A DNA stretch of 30,043 nucleotides from Pigoraptor chileana. Lineage: Eukaryota; Opisthokonta; Filasterea. Both the position numbers and the translations under genes were made by a program. Each line of letters opens with the position of its first letter. The stretch's first letter is position 1. Of this stretch, positions 20,468-30,043 are shown one piece after another. The notes beneath the pieces are model-generated. The model worked only from the letters and a program-made list of their open reading frames with translations, was not told where the DNA came from and made no database searches. The DNA is taken from the NCBI GenBank assembly GCA_943704495.1, contig CALSCR010000085.1, forward strand, positions 880-30,922, given 5' to 3'.

Positions 20468-22358
20468 GGAGGCGTGTGGAAGGGGATGGCAAACGTACAC
20501 ACCATGTGACAGGGGAGGCAGAAAGCTTCCAGTCGGCCTTGTCGGTGGTGCTCTGGCACGCGGCATACATGCTGTTGTGGGTAATGTGCGGGGAACGTGC
20601 GAAAAAAGTGCACGTGTGGTGTGCAAATGGAGAGAGGCAAGATGCGATGACTAAGCAGATGGTATCAGAGGCATGTACATGCGCCTGTCTCACAAACACA
20701 ACACAACACAATAACATACAAACATACTACAAGGTCACTTCTCCACAACACTCGAGACAAAAGTACACACAATCACAGTTAGATACACGCCATTTCGATT
20801 ACATCACTTTACCTTTTATCGCACGCGGTGGTCGACCAACGATGAGCGGCTCCGTTGAGGGTTGCGCAGGCGGCAGGGTGCGACTGTGCGGGCTCGCTCT
20901 GCGCCCAGCTCCACACAAACCACTCCGAGTCCTCGGGAACCATCTGCATGTGGTAAACATTGCAAATGATCGTATAAGGCGCGTTGATAGAGTGAGTAAG
21001 TGCGAGAGCGAGATGTAGGATTCAAGTCAGTGTCATAGGCGCTGTGCCCATGGACTCCACAAGTGCGAGAGATAGAGAGAAAGTGCGAGAGATAGAAAGA
21101 GAGTGTGTGTGCATGTGTTTGTGTATACGCGCTTCATTCGAGTCCTACTACTCTCTTCATGCAACAAAGAGATTAAAATCCCAACGCAATCAACAACACA
21201 AGCACAACGCATTCGCACTACGGGGTGCTACATAAACAAGCGACGTATTCCACATTAACGGACCTGGTCGAGGCAGGGATACTGCACGTTGCACTCCACC
21301 ATATTTGGAGTGTTTGTTGCAGTGAGAAGGCCGCCAGATGGGCCGTAGTAGAAAGGTCCGTAGATGGTGCTGTCGGCTGCACGGGGTCAGGAGAGCACGA
21401 GTGTGTGTGTGTGTGTGTGTGACAAGTGGGATTCGTGTCAGTGATTGTGCGTGCTTTTCTCAGGAGAGGTCGGGTTTTATCACACGATCTGCGCGGGATC
21501 GCAAAGTGATTGTGTGCAGGTTGCAGACACAAACACCAGATACCACACACATACACACATACACACACACACAAACACACGCGCACGCACACAGGCTACG
21601 CACATGCACATGCACACGCACCAAGAATCCTGAGAATGACACCCTGGTCCGTGACGATTGTGTTGTTGTTGTCTTTGAGTGTGCACGCGGGGTATCCGGC
21701 GGTGAAAGATCCAGGCCCAAATTCACTCCATCCGCTCATCTGGGGGCCTGTCTCATTGATGGTTATTGTGTGTGATGTGTCAGTGCTTGTGTTTTTGTGT
21801 TTGTGCAAATATGCGTACACGTTGGAAGGATTACGACACTCCGGAAGAAACAGACAATGACGTACTCTCTCTCTCTTTCTCTCTCTTGTGGAGTTCATGG
21901 GCACAGCGCCTAAGACACTGACTTGAATCCTTCATCTCTTTCTCTCTCTCCCCCTCCCACAGACACACACACACACAAAATCACACAAACACGCAGCAAA
22001 TTGTTAACAAAAATGGCAGCGGATTTCCGTTTCTCACCGTATTTGTAGAAGATGTTGGGAAGGAGAATATCACCGTAGTTAGTGCCACTGAGGAGAAGCA
22101 GGCGCTTTCCAGCGGCAAGCATCTCGCGGGGCGTGGGCCAATCGCCAGGGTACTTGTCCTTATCGGACGGAATAAAGGCAATGTCGGCAAAATTCTTTGT
22201 GACAATCGAAACAAATTCAGCCGTCTTGTTCCACGTCTGTGTTTTCCAACGTTGGAGGAAATTGCAGTGAGTATTACGGAGTCCGGGTATACATCATTAA
22301 ATGCACTTAATGTGTATGTGTTGGTGAGCGTGTAAATGTGTGCGTGTGGAGTGTGTGT

Positions 22359-22442
<84 letters not shown>

Positions 22443-24482
22443 TGTGCATGTGAAAGCACAGACTAGAGGAAAGGAGCCAGGCTAAAAGCAATGGACATGT
22501 GAGAGTGAAACATCCGAAAAAAGCATGCGGCAGATACACAAACGCAAAAACACGCACAAAGAAAGGCATGCACACACACGCGCACACACAACCCACCGTA
22601 AGATCTCCCTCGTTGTCAAAGAACAGCACAAACACTTCGTCAGGAACAGTGTTGATGTATGTGCGCATCTCCGCAAGGACGTCATCAAACAGGCGGTCTT
22701 GTGGCCCAAAGCAGCCGAGCGTCTCGCTGTCCCAGTCTATGCATCACAATGTGTGTGTGTGTGTGTGTATGTGTTTGTGTGAAGAAAGGGGGAAAGGGGT
22801 TATTACGTGCATGGTTTGCGGGTACAAAGGAGACAACCAAGTCTGGACAAACAAACGCACCAATGGCAATGCCGAGTGCCTTCGATAGGTCCGTCACCAG
22901 CTTGTCCAGGGCTGGCACGTGCACACCACCCGCATGGCACACGCGGAGGTCGCCTACAGTCGAATAAACGAGAAAGTGGCAAACGCGTCAATTATATGCG
23001 ACTCGGGAAAGAAATTGCGCCAAAACGGATCAGGGAAGGACATGCATACGAGCCCATGCATTGTTTTCTTGTTATTTGGTGTGTGCGTGTGTTTGTGTGC
23101 GTGCGTGTGTTTGTGAGTGTGAGTGTATGTGTGTGTGAGTGAGTGTGTGTGTGTGTGTGTGTGTGTGCGTGGGCGTGTGCGTGGGCGTGTGCGTGTGCGT
23201 GCGTGCGTGTGTTTGTTTGAGTGCATTTTGCTTGCAAGTATTACAACCGCAACTGATTGCAAGAAAGGATGAACGGGGCCATCACTCACCATCCCAGAAA
23301 TGGACATCGACCTCAACCTGGTGAACGCCCATGCGCATCTGATCGACAATCGACACCTGCAATTCGGCAAGTGTGGTGCATATGGGTGCGTGTGTGTCAG
23401 ATTAAGAGGCGACGAAGGGGCAAAACGAGAGAAAGAGGCAGAGACACAGTCCAAAACACACACACACACACGAGATAGAGACAGTGACAGGGAAAAAGAC
23501 AGAGACAGTCGCACATCCACACATCCCACACACAGAGACAAAGACAAAGACGGGGGCAGCTATACAGAGACTGGGACAGAGACAGAGACAGAGACAGACA
23601 GAGAGAGAGGGAGGGACCACGTGCGCACCTGCTGGTTGGCGGTCACCATGTTCGTTGCCTTGTCGACCGTTTGAAGGATCTTTGCAACAATCTCATCCTC
23701 AAGGCCGTGTCCCTCGGCGTAAGAGATGGCGCTGTTGTGTGTGCCTACGCCACAACAACCACAAATCAAACGATTAAAACAAAAATCCCACACGAAAACT
23801 ACAAATGATGCTGAACTGTCACGCGTAATACACACAACACACAACACACAACACACACACACAAAGAGCAGACGCACCCGGAAGCTGCACGTTCTGCAGA
23901 GGAGTGTCCATGTTGACGAGGTACTGCGTGCGGATAGCATTCACAGCCCACGCATCGAGAACGACGCTTCCATGCTGGCACACTTTGCGGCAAATCTTGG
24001 CCTCATCGCACATGTCGATGTACGTGCAGTTGATGTTGGGAATGGTCTCCACCGCATCGATACCAAGACGCTCAGCCTGTCATTCCGCAAATGAGCGCCA
24101 AATGAGTGGACCACATCAAATGCTACAATTAAACAAAAGTAGGAACCTCAAGTAGGTTTGTGCAATACATTTTGGAAGAGTGATGTGAGCGGCTACATAC
24201 CGCATGGTGGATAAGGCTCTTGAAGTCATTGTAGTTCTTGATCGTGAACTTGGTGTCCTACGAAGCGCATCAGTGAAAAAAGACGTCTGGTGTTAATAGA
24301 TCAAATGCGTCGGATGCGCTGCCTCTAATCCATTTGAAAGGCATATTGGCATCTCTATAATTATGATGTGAATGCAATGCAACGCGGGAAGTGGATTCGC
24401 CTACCAACGACGACGGGAAGGCGAGGGCAGGAGCGGCAAGCATGAACGCCGCCACAATGGCGCACACAACACGAGCGGCCAT
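19862..24482 (-). CDS. Secreted PLC-like phosphodiesterase with C-terminal lectin-like tail (14 exons)
   Basis: Exons on the minus strand: 24482-24405, 24257-24201, 24076-23878, 23744-23629, 23356-23290, 22953-22861, 22736-22597, 22236-22038, 21747-21622, 21376-21264, 20943-20813, 20571-20503, 20175-20104, 19928-19862. All 14 join in frame to exactly 508 residues. Residues 1-21 are a signal peptide (VVCAIVAAFMLAAPALA). A Cys-rich N-terminal region follows. The TIM-barrel PLC-X-like core has LPGTHNSAISYAEGHG (His114, first catalytic position), VSIVDQMRMGVHQVEVDVHF (151-170, metal/substrate acids) and LRVCHAGGVH (His179, second catalytic position), then VFVLFFDNEGD and KRLLLLSGTNYGD. The tail has WFVWSWAQSEP, RWSTTACDKSMYAACQ and NRRLADTVVASKTGDAVW, resembling two C-type-lectin-like pieces. 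Expected to be extracellular; the substrate is unknown (phosphoinositide or GPI lipids in the family). Introns are rich in GT/CA repeats. Confidence 0.93.
20430..20464 (+). repeat. (AC)17 microsatellite in a PLC-like gene intron
   Basis: Uninterrupted AC array between exons 20571-20503 and 20175-20104; on the coding strand it is GT. Confidence 0.95.
21010..21063 (+). repeat. Left arm of 54-bp inverted repeat
   Basis: This arm matches the reverse complement of 21885-21938 at 51 of 54 positions. Core words shared by both are GGATTCAAGTCAGTGTC and TAGGCGCTGTGCCCATG. It lies in the intron between exons 21376-21264 and 20943-20813 of the PLC-like gene. GA-rich sequence follows it on the inner side. 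Confidence 0.92.
21885..21938 (-). repeat. Right arm of 54-bp inverted repeat
   Basis: Inverted copy of 21010-21063 with three mismatches. It lies in the intron between exons 22236-22038 and 21747-21622. CT-rich sequence flanks it on the plus strand, matching GA-rich sequence beside the other arm. The arms enclose 821 bp containing exons 9 and 10 of the PLC-like gene. Confidence 0.92.
22361..22439 (+). repeat. (GT)39 microsatellite in a PLC-like gene intron
   Basis: Seventy-nine bases of pure GT between exons 22736-22597 and 22236-22038; on the coding strand it is CA. Confidence 0.97.
23075..23218 (+). repeat. GT-rich tract in a PLC-like gene intron
   Basis: Imperfect GT tract with a pure (GT)12-13 core at about 23142-23167 and GGGCGTGTGCGT-type variants, between exons 23356-23290 and 22953-22861. 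Confidence 0.85.
23455..23612 (+). repeat. CA / GAGACA purine-rich repeat in a PLC-like gene intron
   Basis: A CA run passes into AGAGACAGTGACAGGG-like sequence and then a (GAGACA)n array and GA run, just 3' (on the coding strand) of exon 23744-23629. Confidence 0.85.
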
Positions 24483-24771
24483 CTTTCTTCAGTTTTGCAA
24501 GACGATCGCAATACACACTCACACATATACACAAAATAAACTCTTTGTGCACACGAACAAAGTATTCCTTGTCCATGCATCTCTCTGGCAGCTGACACAC
24601 ACTACAGTTGCCGCCAGTCCCCACAGCCAGGCGCCCGTATCTCGGGGGAAGAACTTCGCCCGCGTAATTAAATTGAAAAGACCCCCCAATTTCTGTCTGA
24701 ATTCGGGGCCATGTTCAGATCGGAGTTCGCCTGCGCACTTTGGTGGCTGAAAGTGGGGCAATGGCGGGCTC

Positions 24772-24778
24772 TGATTGG
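24772..24778 (-). promoter_or_regulatory. Inverted CCAAT box upstream of the PLC-like gene
   Basis: TGATTGG (CCAATCA on the minus strand) lies about 290 bp upstream of the PLC-like start ATG at 24482, in the orientation of that gene. A CATGTGAC E-box-like site is at about 24816-24823. Motif-based inference only. Confidence 0.3.
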
Positions 24779-27700
24779 TGGAGAGTGCAGGTCGATGTCA
24801 ATGTGGCGACCGTCATGTGACCCCGCGACGAACACTTTGTTCCCGTGCACAAAAGGCAACAGCAGCCGTGTAGAAGCTCAGCAAAAAGGTTTGTTTTCAT
24901 TGTGGAGGGATCAATTGCCGCCATGTCTGTATCAGTGTGTGTGTGTTGATTTGGAGGCTTATATCTTGTTGCAGACACATGTGCATTGTCCATATTAGTG
25001 GCATTATGCCGCCGATGTGCTGTGAAACACTCAAAATGAACATGCAACTTGTTAGTATCAATAATATTACGGATAATTCAGTGCAATGCATGTGTTCGCG
25101 AGCTCCGATACGTGAGCGAATCCAAAATCCTACGTAACACACAAATGCAATTTCCACCAATTTTATTGCATTGACACTCATCCATGCGTATTTCGTGCTC
25201 TTGTGGAACATTGCGTGAAATCAGTATGAATTGGTCAGCTCAGTCACCGACTCACGTTAGGCTGAATGATGGTATCATCGGCGGCGATGTTTTACGCCAT
25301 GTGATTCATTGGCGGGGTCCAAGAAATTCCAGTTCGACGAACCTTTACTTTCTCAGCAGAGTTTGAACCGAAAACAAGATGGTGTTCGCCCCAAAAAAAT
25401 GCTTTTTTGTAGCCCGCCACGTCATACTTTGTACTTGTCCTGTTGCTAAGTGCGAAGCAGCAATCAGCAGTCAAACTTAGAGTCCAGTGGCTCATTATTT
25501 TGCGTCATTTCCTCATATCATAAATTCAACTCGGTATTCCAAGAAAGAAAGCGAGGGTAATAATACAAGAAACAGACACACACGGCAATATGACCTATAA
25601 TTCCATCATCGTCGTGCCCGGTGATGGTGGCGAGTGACTTTTATGCGTCATGTTTCGTCCCTTGTGCGAGGTAAGCAAGTACCCTTGGCAAGGTGTGGTG
25701 TGGTAGGCACCACTGAAAACAGAACGAACAGATGCGTGGGGAGGTGTGAGAATGGATCCACACACGACCCCAGCATGCAGCGCGCGTGACAAGCACGATG
25801 ATCCTTCTCTACGTCACCAACCAGACAATTACCCGGCCATACACGGGTCATACTCACTGGAGGTTTGTATGGGCTCCTGATGAGAAAGTAATGCAAATGT
25901 ATGGGACAATGTATTGATTACTTATTTTTGAAATGCGCCTATCGATCTTCAGCGTAAGTATCAATAATGTATCTGCGGATAATGTGCAGCCCAGGTACAA
26001 GTATGTCCACGATGTAATGTAAATTGCCCGGCCATACGAACCCCATACTGAATGCATATATTTACTATATCACCGGCTACTAACACAGAGACACAATACA
26101 AGCCATATACAACATAAATGTCATAAATGTCCATTAATCAAAGTATAGGATCGGTCTCATCCATACAATATCAATACTGAGACTTCCTCCTTCCACGAGC
26201 CCTCATTCTCCACCCACACATGGTTGGCAGGTCACCTGCCACCTCTGGGTGTGCATTGACGGCGGAGTGGTGCGGAAAGCCAACAGCCTGAACTGACCTG
26301 ACGGCCCTTCCTTCCTTTCAATGTGTGCCCCTGGTGTGTACCATAGTGCCAGTACTGTAGCATGACCCTTCCTTTCTTTCAGTGTATTCCCGGTGTCAGC
26401 AATGGACTGAAAGTCCAGGAGAACTCACCGAGCACCCGTGGGAAGCCTTATCGGCATGGCTGCCACTGACACGCCGGGCCTGCCGTGTGACTTTGAAGTG
26501 CCGCACGACTGCACTGACCGAGTGGGATTTGAGGAAATTGGCGCCGCAGTAAACAGGCAATCTCCAACCACTTCATCTGCTAGCGGCATTTCAGCAACTC
26601 TCTCAAACTTTACGTTGGCCTTCATCTGTTTCGCACGGGCGCAGTGCCACAATTCCCGAACAATTATTTGCGGTATATCCGACTCTTTCGTGTGGTCTTC
26701 AACCTTCACTTCTCTGCTGCCTCGCTTGTAACGGCGCAGTCTGCAATTGTGACGGCACCAGTGTTGGCGTTTGTTTATGTGCCGTGTTTGTCGTCTTTGA
26801 GAATGTCGGCACCTCTCGACCGTCTGGGCAAGGGCATCCGCCTGAATTATCCAAAAGAGGATCATGTCTCATATCTTTTTCGCTCCACGACGCCTGTTAT
26901 ACCCCCAAGAGCACATGGCGAACAAATGAAGGTGTGTTCCGATGATAGGAGGAACGTTGGCCCTAATAGGGCGGCACAATACTGGTGGTCTCACACACTC
27001 TACTGACGATGTGCATCACATCAAAAGCATATCATAATAGTGGGATGGAGACGGGAAGTAGTTGTATCTGCGGTCTTGTCTTTCTATTTTGCTTTGCATT
27101 CAGCCGTATGCTTCACTCTGGGCTCGCTTTCCACCCATTGATAGCTGCGCACAGTAACCACCCACGTATTTTGCTTGTGTTTCTGTGGTATGCTTACTAC
27201 CCCGTATTTGCTTCCGTGTGCCTGTGTAAAACTGTCACTGGTTTGTATGAAAAGTCGGGGGAAATTGGTTGGGGTATCAACAATGAGGACATGCGCGATC
27301 CAACGTCCCGGTCGGTCGAGCATCATCGTACGCGGGGCGAATGCGTTGAATCGGTGGAAAAATCATGCCAGTACGGAAAGTGGGTGTTTGTCTGTCTGTA
27401 GTTATTTTGCGGGAACCCAAACTGATAATTCTAAACACACAAGGAAGTGGGCAAATGAGGTCGGTATGATACATTCTTTTAATCCAACACCTCCCCATAA
27501 TTGATATGCACTCTTCCCGGCACTACAGGATCATAAAAGAATACAACACTCCGCCGGTTGTAGTAAGGGGTGCGCAGGCGCCGTCGCCTTGCAACCGGTG
27601 TGACACATTCACACCACGGGCAGCCTCCACGACAAAACTGAATCGAACATCGTTGCGCGGCTCCCCTTCTCCCAACAGCGCAGATCGCGGTCACCCATCA

Positions 27701-28535
27701 ATGGTCGCAACAATTCATCGGGCATCTTCTCACACTTCCTCTAACCAAGCGAGTGTGCACTCGCACACTCGGGGAAATATGAAATCTCCATCGTATGTGT
27801 CAACCACATCTGAGCGGTCAACTCTATCGCGCTGATTCCGTTTGTATTCGTCGAATGCTTTATTAGGCATCTGGATCTATGCATCTGGTCCCTCCAGGAC
27901 TGTGTCTGTCTTCTGTCGCATTGCTTTCTGATCATTCCGTGTCATGTGTTTTTCTTGTGTTCTTCTGACTGGGTTTGCTATTGGAAGGGTAAGACTTTTT
28001 CCACGCATCTTGCAGTCTGAAACCATAATCCATAAAAGATTTCAATTATAAGTGATTGTCAATCCAGGACGCAGGGATGCAGGGACCCTCCCATCCACCC
28101 ACTCCTGCCGTAGGGCTGTGCCTTTTTTAACTATCGACGGCAAAGTTTTTGACGCATTTCGCTGTGAGAAATTCGCCGCTTCGAATAGCTGGCTTGAGAA
28201 CGGACCACCAGTCACCCGAATGGCGGAATACCAGATGTCCCAGGGGCGGCAGTACTAGTTACGGCCTAGATGCGCCTATTGATCCGGCCTGCATCATATG
28301 ACGGCAGTGTTTTATCCTGGAAGAACAATTGACCAGTATACACGGCTTCATATCTTGCGAACCAAAGAGCACACTTTGCAAATCACATTCATTAGCAAGC
28401 AAAGGAATCGGTTCAACGCAGTGTCGCAGACGGCTATTAGCTTTGTATGAAGTCACGGGCGGATGTAAACATTGAAGGGATGGCTGTGATTGGTTGACTC
28501 AGGGGCGTAGTGCAAACACCATTTTTATATGGAAA

Positions 28536-28706
28536 ATGGCCGCTTTATTGCGCTTTTTGGGGGTCCATTTTCAATCTACCGCACGTGTTTCACAACTCCA
28601 TCCAACGGGTACCCATCTCATATCAAACAATTCTGCAACTCACAACACACAGGACATAGTCGGAGATGATGATTTAGTTGCCACAGAGGCTTTGATATAC
28701 CTTTGA
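28536..28706 (+). CDS. Short open frame, possible small gene or first exon
   Basis: The ATG is in a strong context (AAAATGGCC) about 45 bp downstream of a TGATTGG CCAAT site and a TGACTCA site (28496-28502). The frame gives 56 residues beginning MAALLRFLGVHFQSTARVSQ, a basic, hydrophobic, acid-free N-terminus like a mitochondrial presequence, and ending in an acidic stretch (GDDDLVATEALIYL). No family is recognised. A first exon spliced before the stop is possible, but no good donor was found. Confidence 0.25.
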   Translation: MAALLRFLGVHFQSTARVSQLHPTGTHLISNNSATHNTQDIVGDDDLVATEALIYL

Positions 28707-28719
28707 CTGCACTGAAGAA

Positions 28720-28754
28720 GAAAGAGAGAGAGAGAGAGAGTGTGTGTGTGTGTG
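28720..28754 (+). repeat. (GA)n(TG)n compound microsatellite
   Basis: A GA run passes directly into a TG run. It lies between the short open frame and the TBC gene. Confidence 0.85.
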
Positions 28755-29158
28755 CGTGTTTGTGTGCGAATTATCGCTGTGGCTGTTAATGTGAACCCTC
28801 AGCTTTCGTTCTCGTCGTTCGCATCCACCTCGGTCATAACAATTCGCCGTTGTGATTGTCACTATTTTCAACGGCGTCTTCCAAACACCCATCAATTCCT
28901 TAGATTGCTGTTTCTGCCATTTGTTGCAACACTTGACGCAGCGTGCACAAATGCATCAGCATTTTAATGCGAGTATGATTTGGGCGGCCAAATCGTAGAT
29001 CGGCCATATTCTCCGCGCCTAGCAACTGATTGCACGTCCGCGGTCGAACACACTACGGCACCATTGTGCGTGGGCACGTGCGTGTGTACCAGTGCGTGTG
29101 CTTGAAACCCGTCTTCCGTCCGTTGAAAATCGGCAGGACTCGTAAAGAATAATCGAAG

Positions 29159-29806
29159 ATGCTTGCAACGGTTCAAGACTTCTTTGAGCTCCTCCAGCAG
29201 GTCCGTGGAGCACAAAAAACCACACGTTACGATTGCGCATTGTTTGAGAATGATTGAATAGCAAGTTGATTAATAGCAAGTGGAGTTGACAGAAAAGATT
29301 AGCGCGCACACTGCTGAAAGGGTCTTCTTATTGCTCCTGTGACTGCAGGATGCACACATCGACATGGAGAAGCTGCGTGACTTGGCTCAGCACGGCGTTC
29401 CCTCTGCTGTTCGGGGAGAGGTGCGTTTTGAGAAGATTGCATCATTCGATGCTTGCGAATCACGTAGCATGTAGCACTCACTTTTGCATGCATACGCACG
29501 CACACTCACGCACGCATCCATCCATTTTTGCCTTACCGTCCACCTGTATGATGATGTGCCCCCTGTCCCTCTCTCGCGACAGGTTTGGAAGCTTCTGCTG
29601 GGCGTCGCACAGCCCGATCAGGGCGAGGAAGTGAGCAACAGCAAGGCACAAACAGTGGAATATGAGAGATTCAGGCGAGAGCACTCTGACGTTGTGAGCC
29701 CAGAGACACTCAAGCGGATGGAGGGAGAGATCAAGCGATACCACCCTGAAATTGATGCACTGCAGGGCGATGGAAAGAAGAATGCGCTACAGACGGTCGT
29801 CTCAGT
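29159..29806 (+). CDS. TBC-domain RabGAP, 5' part
   Basis: Exons: 29159-29200, 29349-29420, and 29583 to about 29806, after which a GTGGGT donor fits; the gene runs off the window. Phases join at the first two introns, giving about 112 residues. The product starts MLATVQDFFELLQQ. Residues 21-47 (EKLRDLAQHGVPSAVRGEVW, then KLLLGVA) are the opening of a TBC domain, with the R-x3-W of motif A at Arg36 and Trp40. A charged helix with YERFRREHSDVVSPETLKRM and EIKRYHPEID follows, in the place where TBC proteins have an insert before motif B. TBC proteins stimulate GTP hydrolysis by Rab GTPases using an Arg finger and a Gln finger; both would lie beyond the window. Subfamily cannot be assigned. An upstream 5' exon is possible. 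Confidence 0.88.
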
Positions 29807-29992
29807 GTGGGTGGAAATTAACTTGGATTCACATCTGCTATGTTGTGTGTGTGGTTTTTTTTGAAGTATGGTCTCATAATTCTGTCGGTGTCGATGTGCA
29901 TGTGTCTCTGCGGGTGTGTGGCCTTGGCTTAGTATTGAAAGTGAGAATGTTTTTGTGGATGCTTGATTGAATATCATGGCTACTGCTCTCTC

Positions 29993-29995
<3 letters not shown>

Positions 29996-30043
<48 letters not shown>
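29996..30043 (+). repeat. (CT)n microsatellite at window edge
   Basis: An uninterrupted CT array, after one TCCTCT interruption, runs to the last base inside an intron of the TBC gene. Confidence 0.95.

Larger units (their letters stand above)
24483..29158. other. Gene-poor 4.7-kb stretch
   Basis: No convincing multi-exon gene was found between the start of the PLC-like gene (minus) and the start of the TBC gene (plus). It contains two TGATTGG (inverted CCAAT) sites near 24772 and 28487, a short open frame at 28536-28706, an imperfect direct repeat (CCCGGCCATAC at about 25832 and 26028), a 62-bp-spaced partial repeat of CCCTTCCTT..CTTTCA (about 26304 and 26367), a 9-bp hairpin at 27750-27771 and a GA/TG run at 28720-28754. 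Confidence 0.5.

Noticed and set aside
24897-25211. 104-codon minus-strand frame with hydrophobic segments
   Set aside because: No family signal, no splice context, and composition like the surrounding AT-rich non-coding sequence.
26425-26865. Minus-strand frame with a faint resemblance to an LTR-retroelement integrase segment
   Set aside because: Only one short, low-specificity stretch suggests it, and no terminal repeats or second domain were seen nearby, so I do not annotate an element.

Overview
The window looks like nuclear DNA of an intron-rich unicellular eukaryote. Most genes are cut into exons of roughly 40-220 nt, with canonical GT-AG introns that are often full of (GT)n/(CA)n repeats. 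Protein families are eukaryotic: a Snu23/ZMAT2 spliceosome factor, ITPase, a TBC RabGAP and a secreted PLC-like protein. Gene style would suit a unicellular holozoan such as an ichthyosporean, but that is an inference and I cannot assign a species. The window starts in a 19-nt C run and ends in a (CT)n run, so it may be a whole contig broken at low-complexity sequence. All gene models below were spliced by hand, requiring exon phases to join in frame.

Layout. 221-4125 (+): 11 in-frame 3' exons of a long coiled-coil protein. 4126-9858: a stretch almost free of microsatellites, holding a minus-strand gene whose exons encode a split C2 domain (5454-8496), with possible extra 5' exons up to 9116. 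9859-11993 (-): ZMAT2/SNU23, six exons, 210 aa. 12391-13983 (+): ITPA, six exons, 191 aa, head to head with ZMAT2. 14482-17740 (-): a 1042-aa protein that fuses a signal peptide and a TULIP (BPI/LBP-type) lipid-binding region to a duplicated PqiA/LetA-type membrane module. It is nearly intronless, unlike its neighbours. 18266-18852 (-): the first two coding exons of a haloalkane-dehalogenase-like alpha/beta hydrolase, with no further exons. 19862-24482 (-): a 14-exon, 508-aa secreted PLC-like phosphodiesterase with a C-terminal lectin-like tail. 24483-29158: gene-poor. 29159 to the end (+): the start of a TBC RabGAP gene.

The genes do not form one pathway. The most interesting object is the TULIP-PqiA fusion: a soluble lipid carrier joined to a membrane module whose bacterial relatives (LetA, PqiA) work in intermembrane lipid transport. 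Second-tier signals are a 54-bp inverted repeat around two exons of the PLC-like gene, complementary GT/CA tracts flanking single exons in ZMAT2 and the coiled-coil gene, and the truncated dehalogenase beside a (GT)37 array.
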